Origin: Rhizobiales bacterium SYSU XM002
GTDB taxonomy: Bacteria; Pseudomonadota; Alphaproteobacteria; Rhizobiales; Beijerinckiaceae
Length of the DNA stretch: 64,000 nt
Reading direction: 5' to 3'
NCBI GenBank assembly: GCA_009846685.1
Contig: VWVY01000004.1
Coordinates: forward strand, 248,001 to 312,000
Notes under the pieces: model-generated
The model's database searches: none
What the model was told of the DNA's origin: nothing
The model's input: the letters and a program-made list of their open reading frames with translations, nothing else
Position numbers and translations under genes: made by a program
Shown: one piece after another, positions 52,269 through 62,460 of the stretch
How the letters are laid out: every line of letters starts with the position of its first letter
Position numbering within the stretch: position 1 is the stretch's first letter

Positions 52269-52319
52269 CCGCTCGGCAAAGAAGCGGGGCTCAGAAGCAT
52301 AACTCGGAGGGGGCCGACC

Positions 52320-53210
52320 TTGGACTGGGATCGTGTTCGTATCTTCTATGCTGCCGCGGAGGCAGGCAGTCTCACGAGGGCCGGCGAGGTTCTTGGACTT
52401 TCCCAGTCTGCGGTCAGCCGCCAGGTTTCCGCTCTCGAATCCGAGCTTGACGTGCCGCTCTTCCACCGCCACGCGCGCGGTCTCGTGCTGACCGAGCAAG
52501 GTGAACTCCTGTTCCGTACCGCGCGCGAACTCGTCACTAAACTGGAACAGACCCGCGCCAGCCTCTCCGACAGCCGCGAGAAACCCAATGGCGAGCTGAA
52601 GATTACCGCCAATGTCGCGCTAGGCGGCAACTGGCTCACCCCACGTCTGTCGGAATTCCTCGACCTCTATCCCGACATCAAGCTTCAGGTCATCCTTACA
52701 GACGACGAGCTTGACCTCGCGATGCGCGAGGCCGATGTGGCGTTGCGCCTGCGCGCGCCGGTGCAGGCCGACCTGATCCGTCGCCGGCTGTTCGCCGTGC
52801 ATTTCCACGCCTATGCGACCCCTGATTATCTCAAGCGCTTCGGTGCGCCCCGCGCTATCGGCGATCTCGACGAGCATCGTCTGGTGGCGTTCGGCGGCGA
52901 TATTCCGAGCTATCTCTCGGACACCAACTGGCATTGCACAGCCGGGCGTGAGCGGCGCGAGCCACGCCAGCCGGCGTTGGTCGTCAACTCGATCACCGCC
53001 CTCCTCAACGCAGCGCAGAGTGGCGCCGGAATCGCGGTGCTGCCCGATTACGTCGTCGATCAGGCTTCGACGCTGGTGCAGCTCCTGCAGGGCGAGACCA
53101 TGCCGCATCTCGACTGCTACCTCGTCTATCCCGAGGCGCTCAAACAGGTCGCGCGCGTGCAGGTTTTCCGTGACTTCCTCGTCTCGAAGGCGCAGCGCTG
53201 GGTATACTAG
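52320..53210 (+). CDS. lsrB: LysR-type regulator LsrB/VtlR
   Basis: A 296-residue LysR-type regulator. The N-terminal winged helix reads MDWDRVRIFYAAAEAGSLTRAG, then LGLSQSAVSRQVSALES, and continues LFHRHARGLVLTEQGELLF, nearly the same as LsrB of Sinorhizobium and VtlR of Brucella and Agrobacterium. Those proteins respond to redox state and control small RNAs, lipopolysaccharide genes and virulence. Redox cysteines described in LsrB are only partly present: here cysteines are in NWHCTAGRE and HLDCYLVY, while the ADCAIR-type cysteine is replaced (EADVALR). A TTG start at 52320 has GGAGGGG upstream. It follows trxB, matching the conserved order. Confidence 0.9.
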   Translation: MDWDRVRIFYAAAEAGSLTRAGEVLGLSQSAVSRQVSALESELDVPLFHRHARGLVLTEQGELLFRTARELVTKLEQTRASLSDSREKPNGELKITANVALGGNWLTPRLSEFLDLYPDIKLQVILTDDELDLAMREADVALRLRAPVQADLIRRRLFAVHFHAYATPDYLKRFGAPRAIGDLDEHRLVAFGGDIPSYLSDTNWHCTAGRERREPRQPALVVNSITALLNAAQSGAGIAVLPDYVVDQASTLVQLLQGETMPHLDCYLVYPEALKQVARVQVFRDFLVSKAQRWVY

Positions 53211-53968
53211 GCTGCGCGCGGTCCATTCTCGTTGAGGTCGAAGGCGAAGACTTTCGGCGGCATCAACGTGGTATCGACACTGAGCGGAAACGCCCGCCAA
53301 TAGAGCGTCTGTCGCATACCGTTGTTGAGTTTGAATTCGTACCGCCCGCGCGTCGGGTCCGGCATCCGCAACGCATCGCGAACGATGGTGCCAAGGCCAC
53401 TGTTGAGTTCATACACCGTATCGAGCACGGGACGGTTGATGACCTCGCTCTTCTGCACCTTGCCGAAGAAGCGCAGAAACTGCCGGTTGGCGCTGAGCAC
53501 CTTGCCGACAGGGTCCGTTACCACGATGCTGCTCGGCGAATTCTCGATGAAGGCTTCGAGAAACCCGGCAAGCTGGCGCACGGAGCGCACCGGAGGTTCG
53601 GGCGTGGCGCTGCTTCGCCGGAAAACACCAATGAGATAGCGGTCTTCGCCCTGGACATGCAGCGCACAGGCACAATCCACCAGCGAAATGGTTCCATCCG
53701 CGTTCACGAAGGGAAGGAGGATCGGGCCGGCATGGCCATCCCGGATAGCACAATGCCAGTGATCGCGGTATTTGAGCATATCATCGGCGCTCAGCAAGCG
53801 CGCGAGTTCGTCGAGTGTGACGTCATGGACGAAGGTTTCGTTGAAATCGCGGCCGAACTCGACGCGCAATACATTGGTCTGGAGATTGAGCAGCCATTTG
53901 TCGACACCGACAAGGCGCTGCAACTGGGCGATGATATCAGACCGACCACCGAAGCTTGAGACAGGCAT
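53207..53968 (-). CDS. Two-PAS-domain protein without output domain
   Basis: A 253-residue protein that seems to consist of two PAS folds and nothing else. The first (~15-118) includes WLLNLQTNVLRVEFG and a Cys-containing VDCACALHVQGEDRYLIGVF. The second (~128-245) begins FLEAFIENSPSSIVVTDPVGKVLSANRQFLRFFG, a clear PAS start. No kinase, GGDEF or DNA-binding output is present. It may sense a ligand and act by protein contact. It converges on lsrB with a four-base overlap of stops. A GAGGAA site precedes the ATG. The gene lies downstream of msrP on the same strand, 87 bases away. Confidence 0.82.
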   Translation of the reverse strand: MPVSSFGGRSDIIAQLQRLVGVDKWLLNLQTNVLRVEFGRDFNETFVHDVTLDELARLLSADDMLKYRDHWHCAIRDGHAGPILLPFVNADGTISLVDCACALHVQGEDRYLIGVFRRSSATPEPPVRSVRQLAGFLEAFIENSPSSIVVTDPVGKVLSANRQFLRFFGKVQKSEVINRPVLDTVYELNSGLGTIVRDALRMPDPTRGRYEFKLNNGMRQTLYWRAFPLSVDTTLMPPKVFAFDLNENGPRAA

Positions 53969-54055
53969 GGCACGATATTCCTCAACTACAGGTTGAAGAC
54001 TATCTCACCAAAAACCTCGCCTTTACTTAGAAAATCCACTAAAATTTACTCGATT

Positions 54056-55009
54056 TCACGCCCAGAGGCGTTCCTTTTCCAAACCCTTGTAAAGTTCGGC
54101 AACATGCTCGGCATAGCCGTTGAACAACAGGGTCGGAACGCGCTCGCTGGTCCCGAGCACCCGCTCCGAGGCTTGACTCCAGCGCGGATGATCGACCTTG
54201 GGGTTCACATTGGCCCAGAAACCGTATTCCGAGGGCTGAAGCGCTTCCCATAGTCCGACCGGGCGTTTGTCCGTGAACGAGATCCGCACGATCGACTTGA
54301 TCGACTTGAAGCCGTATTTCCACGGCAGTGCAAGCCGGAGCGGCGCGCCGAACTGTTTCGCCAGCGGCTTGCCGTAGGCCCCGGTAACCAGGAAGGCGAG
54401 ATCGTTGGCCGCTTCCTCGATCGTTACGCCCTCGACATAGGGCCAGGGATAGATCGGCGAGCGCTGCGCCGGCGCCATCTTCGGATCGTTGAAAGTCTCG
54501 AAGCGCAGGTATTTCGCGCCCGACAGCGGCTTCGCCAGATCGAGCAGCGCCCGCAACGGAAAGCCGGACCAAGGGATTGTCATCGACCAAGCCTCGACGC
54601 AGCGGTGGCGGTAGAGTCGCTCCTCGCGCGGCATCGACTTGATGAGATCGTCGATGCCGATGTCGCGCGGCGTCTCCACCAGACCGTCAATCTTCAGAAC
54701 CCAAGGCCGGATCTTCAACGCCTGTGCAGCCGATGCAACGGATTTGGTGCCACCAAACTCGTAGAAATTATTGTAGTTCGCGTTGATCGATTCAGGCGTG
54801 ACATCACGCTCGATCGTGAAGGCCGCGTTACGCGGATAGGGATGCAAGCGATCGGTCTCCGTCTGCTGATCGGCACGGGCCGGCAGGCCCGCGACCCCGG
54901 CGAAGAGCCCGGCCCCCGCAAGCAGCGCCGAACGACGGGACAGGAAAAGCGCTTCGGGCGTTGCCTGAGCTTCGGGCAGTTCCCAGCCTTTGCGTCGATG
55001 ATACTGCAT
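54056..55009 (-). CDS. msrP: Protein-methionine-sulfoxide reductase catalytic subunit MsrP
   Basis: A 317-residue molybdoenzyme. A twin-arginine signal (LSRRSALLAGAGLFAG) marks export as a folded cofactor-containing protein. The core has NYNNFYEFGG, the molybdenum-ligating cysteine in YRHRCVEAWSMTIPWSGFPL and RFETFNDPKM, all typical of MsrP (YedY). It repairs oxidised methionines in envelope proteins. MsrP normally works with the heme membrane protein MsrQ, usually encoded next to it, but no msrQ gene is present within this window near msrP. Electrons may come from MsrQ encoded elsewhere or from another quinol donor. The start gives an N-terminus like relatives. Confidence 0.95.
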   Translation of the reverse strand: MQYHRRKGWELPEAQATPEALFLSRRSALLAGAGLFAGVAGLPARADQQTETDRLHPYPRNAAFTIERDVTPESINANYNNFYEFGGTKSVASAAQALKIRPWVLKIDGLVETPRDIGIDDLIKSMPREERLYRHRCVEAWSMTIPWSGFPLRALLDLAKPLSGAKYLRFETFNDPKMAPAQRSPIYPWPYVEGVTIEEAANDLAFLVTGAYGKPLAKQFGAPLRLALPWKYGFKSIKSIVRISFTDKRPVGLWEALQPSEYGFWANVNPKVDHPRWSQASERVLGTSERVPTLLFNGYAEHVAELYKGLEKERLWA

Positions 55010-55080
55010 GCGCCGATCCTTTCGTTCACCGGAAGGATACTGGCCGACAAACCCACGACCAAATCACGGACGCGCGAGCA

Positions 55081-56772
55081 TCAGGCTGCCGGCGGATTGT
55101 CCTCGCGCAACATCCGGCGCAGCACCTTGCCGACATTGGTTTTCGGCAAGGCCTCCCGAAACTGGATCACCTTCGGCACCTTGTAGGCCGTCAGCAGATC
55201 GCGGCAATGCGCCCGCACGGTTTCCGCATCAAGATCGGGATCCTTGCGGACGATATACGCGGCAACGGCTTCCGTCGATTGCGGGTCCGGCACGCCGATC
55301 ACTGCCACTTCCAGCACACCGGGATGCTGGGCGATGACTTCCTCGACCTCGTTCGGGTAGACGTTGAAGCCGGAGACGAGAATCATGTCCTTGAGGCGGT
55401 CGACCACCTTGAACATCCCGTCCGGCATCATGATGCCGATATCGCCGGTCCGGAAGAAACCATCCGCCGTCATTACCTTGGCGGTTTCATCAGGGCGCTG
55501 CCAATAGCCGCGCATCACCTGTGGACCGCGGACACAAATCTCGCCGCTCTCGCCTGTGGCTGCCGCCTTACCTTCTCCGTCGCGCAGTTCGACCTCGGTC
55601 GAGGGTACAGGATAGCCGATTCCACCCGAAAACTCCGCGAGATCCGGCCGATTGATCGTCACGACGGGCGAGGTCTCGGACAAACCATAGCCTTCCGCAA
55701 TCGAGCAGCCGGTCAGCGTCTTCCAGTTCTTGGCGACGGTACTCTGGGTTGCCATGCCGCCCGAGACCGAGAACTTGAGGTTCGAGAAATCGATCTCGCG
55801 GATCGCAGGGTGGTTGGCGAGCGCGTTGTAGAGCGTGTTGACGCCCGACATCAGCGTGAAGCGTGTCTTCTTGAGCGTCGCGATAAAACCGGGAATATCG
55901 CGCGGGTTGGCGATCAGCAGGCAGGAGGCGCCGATCTTCATCATGAAAAGGCAACAGCAGGTGAGCGCGAAGATGTGATAGAGCGGCAGCGCCGTCACCA
56001 TCACATTGTCCGGCACGGGGCGGATCGCCCAGCCAAGAAAGGCATCGCACTGCGCGACATTGGCCGACACGTTGAGATGGGTGAGCGTCGCGCCTTTGGA
56101 AACGCCGGTCGTCCCGCCCGTGTACTGCAGGAAAGCCACATCCTCGAGTGTGATCTCGACCGAACGCATCCCGGCATTACCACCAACTGAAAGGACCGTC
56201 GCGAACTTCACCGCCTGCGGCAGCGAATAGGCCGGCACCACCTTCTTCACGTAACGCGCAACGATGTTGACGATCTTTCCCTTCAGCCCGAGCATGTCGC
56301 CAGCCGAGGTCAGGATGACTTTCTTGACGGAGGTATGCGGCAGCGCATCCTCGACGACATGGGCGAAGTTCTCCAGAACGAAGATCGCTTCCGCGCCTGA
56401 ATCGTTGAGCTGGTGCATCAGCTCACGCACCGTGTAGAGCGGATTTACGTTCACCACCGTGAACCCACCGATCAGGCAACCGAACATCACGGCGGGATAG
56501 GCCATAACGTTCGGCATCATGATGGCGATGCGGTCGCCCTTCTTGAAACCCTGCGCCTGCAACCACGCCGCCACAGCCGTCGCTGCCGCGCCGATCTCGC
56601 GGTAGGTCAGCGCCTTCCCGAAGCTCTCGAAGGCGGGCTTGTCGGCGTATTGCTGCACGCTCTGCGAAATGAGTTCTGCCAGAGTTGGCAACCGCGCGAC
56701 ATCGATCTCGGACGGAACCGAATTCGGATAGTGCCTGAGCCACGGGCGCGACGCCATGATCCGATGCGGCAT
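55081..56772 (-). CDS. fadD: Long-chain fatty acid-CoA ligase
   Basis: A 563-residue AMP-forming ligase that activates fatty acids with ATP and CoA. The adenylate-binding P-loop is LQYTGGTTGVSKGATLTH, the second motif is GYGLSETSPVV, and the hinge region reads FFRTGDIGIMMPDGMFKVVDRLKDMILVSGFNVYPNEVEE. The catalytic lysine is in LPKTNVGKVLRRML. The start at 56772 has GAGGAAAGG upstream; an ATG 21 codons earlier gives unlike residues. A perfect 8-base-arm palindrome lies 73 bases upstream and is a likely operator. Beta-oxidation genes are not adjacent. Confidence 0.95.
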   Translation of the reverse strand: MPHRIMASRPWLRHYPNSVPSEIDVARLPTLAELISQSVQQYADKPAFESFGKALTYREIGAAATAVAAWLQAQGFKKGDRIAIMMPNVMAYPAVMFGCLIGGFTVVNVNPLYTVRELMHQLNDSGAEAIFVLENFAHVVEDALPHTSVKKVILTSAGDMLGLKGKIVNIVARYVKKVVPAYSLPQAVKFATVLSVGGNAGMRSVEITLEDVAFLQYTGGTTGVSKGATLTHLNVSANVAQCDAFLGWAIRPVPDNVMVTALPLYHIFALTCCCLFMMKIGASCLLIANPRDIPGFIATLKKTRFTLMSGVNTLYNALANHPAIREIDFSNLKFSVSGGMATQSTVAKNWKTLTGCSIAEGYGLSETSPVVTINRPDLAEFSGGIGYPVPSTEVELRDGEGKAAATGESGEICVRGPQVMRGYWQRPDETAKVMTADGFFRTGDIGIMMPDGMFKVVDRLKDMILVSGFNVYPNEVEEVIAQHPGVLEVAVIGVPDPQSTEAVAAYIVRKDPDLDAETVRAHCRDLLTAYKVPKVIQFREALPKTNVGKVLRRMLREDNPPAA

Positions 56773-56844
56773 TTGCCTTTCCTCCCCTTCCCGCGCTTGT
56801 TCGCGCGGCGATCCATTTGGCGTCTGATGCGCCAACTGTTTATA

Positions 56845-56862
56845 TATGAACTAAAGTTCATA
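56845..56862. promoter_or_regulatory. Perfect palindrome upstream of fadD
   Basis: TATGAACT and AGTTCATA flank AA, giving an 18-base palindrome in an AT-rich stretch 73-90 bases before the fadD start codon. It looks like a TetR- or MarR-type operator for a fatty-acid-responsive repressor. No such regulator gene adjoins fadD here. Confidence 0.5.
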
Positions 56863-56935
56863 CCATCTGAAGGTAGAATGTCCAGTGCATCTGGCAAGGA
56901 TGTTTTTTAGTGAGTCACAGGGTGGAGAATGGCGT

Positions 56936-57886
56936 TCATGCCTCGGTTCGGCTCTGGAAAAACGCGACGATGCGCCCGTCGATCACCAGCAGGCCTGCGG
57001 CGATGATTGCGAAGCCGACGATCTCCCGCCACGCCAGCGTCTCGCCGAGAAAGACCACGCCGAGCAGGATACCTGAACAGGGAATCAACAGGGTCACGAG
57101 GGAGGCGTTGGTCGCGCCGGCGCGCGTGAGAATACGGAAGAACAGCGTGTAGGCCGCCGCAGTCGAGACCAGCGCCAGAAGCACGAGGGCCATCATGGCA
57201 CTGCCGCTCGGCATCGGCAGGGAGAAGGGGCGATCAAGGATCAACGCGGTCGGGACCATAATCAGCGCCGCGAAACTCAACTGGCCGGTCGCCAGCGCTG
57301 TCGGATGCGCTCGCCCCTGTATGAAACGGCGACCGAAGATATTTGCGAAGGCATAGGAAACCGCGCCGCCAATGCAGGCGAGGAGACCGAGCAATTCCCC
57401 GCCAGACGCCGCACGTCCAGAAAAGAGCACCACGACGCCCGCGAAGCCAAGTAGCACACCGACGACCCGGCGCAGGTCGAGCCGTTCGCCGGGCAACGCC
57501 AGATGCGCGAGCAGCATCGTGAAGATCGGCGTCGTCGCATTGAGAATGGAGGCAAGGCCGCTGGCAATCCGCGTCTGGCCGAACACAATCAGGCAGAACG
57601 GCAAGGCGCCGTTGAGGATCGACATGCCGAAATAAGCGATGAGGGATCGGCGGTCGAGCGGCAGCGGAATGCCCGAAATCCTCAGGATCACGTGCAGGGC
57701 CGCGGCGCCGAGCAGCACGCGGAACGCGACGATGGAGAAAACCGGCACTTCCTTCACGGCGATGCCGTTGAACAGGAAGGACCCGCCCCAAAGGAGAGAA
57801 AGCACGCCCAGCATGGCCCACTCGGCGCTGGTCATCGCCCGCGCGCCGGTTGGCGCCGCTCGCGACGTTTCGTCTTTCATCGACAT
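56936..57886 (-). CDS. DMT superfamily (EamA) transporter
   Basis: A 316-residue membrane protein with ten predicted helices in two EamA repeats. The first repeat contains MLGVLSLLWGGSFLFNGIAVK and LPFCLIVFGQTRIASGLASILNATTPIF, and the second contains LLGLLACIGGAVSYAFANIFGRRF and ATNASLVTLLIPCSGILLGVVFLGE. EamA carriers export amino acids, purines or other metabolites. The substrate is not predictable. The preferred start is one of two close ATGs with weak ribosome sites. It lies 163 bases upstream of fadD on the same strand, with the fadD palindrome between. Confidence 0.9.
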   Translation of the reverse strand: MSMKDETSRAAPTGARAMTSAEWAMLGVLSLLWGGSFLFNGIAVKEVPVFSIVAFRVLLGAAALHVILRISGIPLPLDRRSLIAYFGMSILNGALPFCLIVFGQTRIASGLASILNATTPIFTMLLAHLALPGERLDLRRVVGVLLGFAGVVVLFSGRAASGGELLGLLACIGGAVSYAFANIFGRRFIQGRAHPTALATGQLSFAALIMVPTALILDRPFSLPMPSGSAMMALVLLALVSTAAAYTLFFRILTRAGATNASLVTLLIPCSGILLGVVFLGETLAWREIVGFAIIAAGLLVIDGRIVAFFQSRTEA

Positions 57887-57959
57887 GGAATGACTCGGAA
57901 AATGTGTCTGTTAAAGCGAGACTGGCACGCCCGGCGTCAGCGCGCCACCCGAATTCGCC

Positions 57960-58823
57960 TCAACGCTGCGCGAAGCGGAACCGGAAGCCGCACTGCCACC
58001 AGTTGCGCGGTTCGCCGATGTCGATATGCACTGACTTGGTATGGCAGTAGGTGCCCACCCCGCCAGCCTCGGGCAGGGTCCGGAGGAATTTCGCGAGCCT
58101 CGCGCGTTCAATCCCCGGCACGAAGAAATCGGCCGCCATGCATTTGCGGTGAAAGGAGCCGAGCCGGCCGCGGTTGCGTTGGCCCGAAGTGATGACCGGC
58201 GTTCCCTTGAAATGCTCGCCCGCGATGCGCACGAGTCGCAGCAATTCCGGTCGCAGGCAAGCGATGTCCACCGCATCCGTCTGTTTTTCGACCAGCATCG
58301 GCTCCGGCGTCTTCTCTTCCTCAGCTTCGATTTCCTCGGTAGTCGCGGGCTGTGTCGTCGTCGGCAGGCTGGCGACGACTGCCGGTGAATCCGGAGGTGT
58401 CGAGGGCGCGAGGGGTGCAACCTCGGTCGGGGCCGGCACGGATACCGGAGGCGCTGCGGGTGGTGGCGCGACCGACACAACCGGCACCGCCGGCGGACCG
58501 GGAGGTGTCGCCGGAACGACTGGCGTCGTACGCGGAGTGTTCACGCCAGGCGCGCGCTCGATTGCGAAGGGGCGGACAGGCGGTAATGGTGCAGGATGCG
58601 CCGGATAGGCTGCCACACGCTGACCACCTTGGATCTCCGGAGCCGTCGCCGGAGCATTGCCGCCGGTCGGTGCACCACCTGCAGGAGCCGGAACCTCAAC
58701 CTCCGGCTCGTCATCGGCGGGTTGGGAGACCATCGGGTTGTCCTGCGGGATGGCCGGGTTGAACCCGGCCATCGCCAGCAGCAGCGTCAACCCGGCGCGT
58801 TGCAGGACGCGGCGCGCGCGCAT
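57960..58823 (-). CDS. DUF882/M15-type peptidase-like exported protein with Pro-rich linker
   Basis: A 287-residue exported protein. A signal-like N-terminus (MRARRVLQRAGLTLLLAMAG) is followed by a ~130-residue linker very rich in Pro, Ala and Val (~30-165). A C-terminal domain follows with ITSGQRNRGRLGSFHRKCMAADFFVPG and KSVHIDIG. The pattern S-x-H-x6-D followed by H-x-D is that of peptidase M15 / DUF882 proteins, which cut D-Ala bonds or bind in peptidoglycan. A start at 58907 would overlap the aminotransferase gene by 50 bases, so 58823 was chosen. The linker suggests a protein that spans the periplasm or cell wall. Confidence 0.85.
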   Translation of the reverse strand: MRARRVLQRAGLTLLLAMAGFNPAIPQDNPMVSQPADDEPEVEVPAPAGGAPTGGNAPATAPEIQGGQRVAAYPAHPAPLPPVRPFAIERAPGVNTPRTTPVVPATPPGPPAVPVVSVAPPPAAPPVSVPAPTEVAPLAPSTPPDSPAVVASLPTTTQPATTEEIEAEEEKTPEPMLVEKQTDAVDIACLRPELLRLVRIAGEHFKGTPVITSGQRNRGRLGSFHRKCMAADFFVPGIERARLAKFLRTLPEAGGVGTYCHTKSVHIDIGEPRNWWQCGFRFRFAQR

Positions 58824-58857
58824 GCCGAAACCCGGTTTCGTCACGCCGCGCGTCGCC

Positions 58858-60126
<1,269 letters not shown>

Positions 60127-60286
60127 CTAGCAAACGAAGCCGCACCGCTTTATGTCTCTTGGCTCAAGCCTTCAAGAAGAAACCGAGCTTTCACGCTCAA
60201 ACGAGGCAAAAAGACGTCCTTCTTTCCGAAAGTCCGCAAGGAAATGTCGTGAAAAGCAGGATTATTTGACATTGATGGAGGAATTC

Positions 60287-61291
60287 ATGTCCGATCGTTT
60301 CACGTGGCTGCATCGCCGCCAGTTTATGGGACTCACCGCAGGCCTCACCACCGGCCTCATCGCCGCACCTGCCGTGCTGCGCGCCCAGGGCGGTTTTCCC
60401 TCGAAAGCCGTGACGATCGTGGTTCCCTATCCGGCTGGCGGCCCGACGGATGCGATCGCCCGCATCGTCGGCCAACACTTGGAAGAAAGCCTCAAGCAGA
60501 AGGTTCTGGTCGAGAACAAGGCCGGCGCCTCCGGCTCGATCGGCACCCGCGCGGTTGCGACCGCCGATCCGGATGGCCACACCATCGTGTTCGGCAACAA
60601 CCAGACGCATGGGAACAACATGTTCCTGATGAAGACGCCGGGCTACGACGCGATCAAGGATTTCGCGCCGCTCGCGGGTGTCGGCGCCTTCCCGCATGCC
60701 CTCGTCGTGAAGAAGGATCTGCCGGCCAAGAACCTTCAGGAACTGATCGCACTCGCCAAAAAGGAGCCGGGCAAGCTCAACTATGGCTCGACCGGCAACG
60801 GCTCGGGGTCGCATCTCTCGATGGAACTGCTGATGAAGCGCACCGGGATGCAGATGGCGCACCTGCCCTACAAGGGCGCGGCGCCGCTGGTGCAGGACAT
60901 CATCGGCGGCCGCATCGACGTCTCGCTCTCGACCCTGCCGAGCGTGCTCAAGCAGGTCGAGGCCGGGCTGATGCGTGCAATCGGCGTAGCCAGCGCCCAG
61001 CGGGTCGCGCAGATGAAGGATGTTCCGACCTTCCGCGAGCAGGGAATCACCAACGCCGATGCCGAATCCTGGGCCGCCTTCTTCGCCCCGGTGAAAACCC
61101 CGGCGCCCGTCGTCGAGAAGCTCTCCAACGAGATCATCGCAGCTCTCAAGGCAAAGCCCGTTGCGGACAAGATCACCGCGCTCGGTTTCTCGCTCGAACC
61201 GCGTGGACCGAAGGAGTTCGCACCCTATCTCAAGCAGGAGATCGACACCTGGGCCGAGATCATCAAGGCGGCGGGGATCGAACCGGCCTGA
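60287..61291 (+). CDS. Bug/TctC-type tripartite tricarboxylate transporter substrate-binding protein
   Basis: A 334-residue exported binding protein. A twin-arginine-like lead (LHRRQFMGLTAGLTTGLIAA) precedes the mature protein, which opens FPSKAVTIVVPYPAGGPTDAIAR, the Bug family hallmark. LVENKAGASGSIGTRAVA and GKLNYGSTGNGSGSHL follow, also typical. These proteins bind carboxylates such as citrate, dicarboxylates or aromatic acids. No tctA or tctB membrane genes lie nearby, so the transporter partner is unknown; orphan copies are very common. GGAGG immediately precedes the ATG at 60287. It ends 50 bases before the sugar dehydrogenase gene on the same strand. Confidence 0.92.
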   Translation: MSDRFTWLHRRQFMGLTAGLTTGLIAAPAVLRAQGGFPSKAVTIVVPYPAGGPTDAIARIVGQHLEESLKQKVLVENKAGASGSIGTRAVATADPDGHTIVFGNNQTHGNNMFLMKTPGYDAIKDFAPLAGVGAFPHALVVKKDLPAKNLQELIALAKKEPGKLNYGSTGNGSGSHLSMELLMKRTGMQMAHLPYKGAAPLVQDIIGGRIDVSLSTLPSVLKQVEAGLMRAIGVASAQRVAQMKDVPTFREQGITNADAESWAAFFAPVKTPAPVVEKLSNEIIAALKAKPVADKITALGFSLEPRGPKEFAPYLKQEIDTWAEIIKAAGIEPA

Positions 61292-61341
61292 TCGCGCCAC
61301 GGCGCTCGGGTCGCATGATCAGGCATCGGGAGCGGCAGGAC

Positions 61342-62460
61342 ATGGTTCGCAGGATCGGATTGCTTGCCTTTTCTCTTGCCGCTCTCGCGACCTCGCCGGC
61401 AATCGCCGCCGCGCCGGACGAACCCAAGGTCGAAGTCGTCGTCAAGGGGTTGCAGAACCCCTGGGGTCTCGCCTTCCTGCCGGACGGACGCGCGCTCATC
61501 ACCGAGCGCGCGGGCCGGCTTCGCATCGCCAATCTGCGGACGGGCACGCTTTCCGGACCCGTCGCGGGATTGCCCGCACTTCATGTCCGCAGTCAGGGTG
61601 GCCTGCTCGGCATCGCGCTCGATCCGGATTTCCGCGCCAACCGGAAGCTTTACCTTTGCTTCTCCGAGCCACGGAACGGCGGCAACGGCACCTCGGTTTT
61701 CGCGGCCACGCTCTCCGGCGACGGCGCGCGGCTCGAAAACGGTCAGGTGATCTTCCGCCAGATGCCGGCTGTGAACTCCAACCATCATTTCGGTTGCCGA
61801 CTGGTGTTCGACCGGGCGGGCAATCTGTTCGTGACCCTCGGCGACCGCTATTCCCAGCGGGACGAGGCGCAGAACCTCGCCAATCACATCGGCAAGATCG
61901 TCCGCATCCGGCCCGACGGCTCCGTACCCGCTGACAACCCGTTCATCAAGACGCCCGGCGCGCGCCCTGAAATCTGGTCCTACGGCCATCGCAACATTCA
62001 GGGCGCGGCGCTCCATCCCGAAACCGGGACGCTCTACACCGCCGAACACGGCGCCAAGGGTGGCGACGAGATCAACCGGCCCGAGGCCGGCAAGAACTAC
62101 GGTTGGCCGGTCATCACCTACGGGGTCGATTATTCCGGGGCGAAAATCGGCATCGGCACGCACAAGGAAGGCATGGAACAGCCTCTCTATTACTGGGACC
62201 CTTCGATCGCCCCCTCCGGCGCCACCTTCTATCGCGGCGACAAATTCCCCGCGTGGCGCGGCAACCTCATCGTCGGCGCGCTGGCGGGCTCACTGATCGC
62301 GCGTCTTGAAATCCGCGACGGCAAGGTCACGGGCGAGACCCGCTATCTCGAGGATCGGGGCGAGCGTATCCGCGATGTGGTCGAGGGTCCGGACGGGTAT
62401 ATCTACCTGCTGACGGACGAGACAGCCGGCGCCCTGCTCCGCCTCACGCCCGGTCGTTGA
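61342..62460 (+). CDS. PQQ-dependent sugar dehydrogenase-like protein (GSDH family)
   Basis: A 372-residue exported beta-propeller. The signal peptide MVRRIGLLAFSLAALATSPAIA is followed by GLQNPWGLAFLPDGRALITERAGRLR, and GGLLGIALDPDF. NSNHHFGCRLVFDRAGNLFVTLGDR and the calcium and cofactor region PEIWSYGHRNIQGAALHPETGTLY complete the soluble aldose dehydrogenase pattern. These periplasmic enzymes oxidise aldose sugars using pyrroloquinoline quinone. The start at 61342 puts the signal peptide first; an in-frame ATG at 61315 is possible. A SemiSWEET sugar transporter converges directly on its stop, which may be coincidental. Confidence 0.93.
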   Translation: MVRRIGLLAFSLAALATSPAIAAAPDEPKVEVVVKGLQNPWGLAFLPDGRALITERAGRLRIANLRTGTLSGPVAGLPALHVRSQGGLLGIALDPDFRANRKLYLCFSEPRNGGNGTSVFAATLSGDGARLENGQVIFRQMPAVNSNHHFGCRLVFDRAGNLFVTLGDRYSQRDEAQNLANHIGKIVRIRPDGSVPADNPFIKTPGARPEIWSYGHRNIQGAALHPETGTLYTAEHGAKGGDEINRPEAGKNYGWPVITYGVDYSGAKIGIGTHKEGMEQPLYYWDPSIAPSGATFYRGDKFPAWRGNLIVGALAGSLIARLEIRDGKVTGETRYLEDRGERIRDVVEGPDGYIYLLTDETAGALLRLTPGR

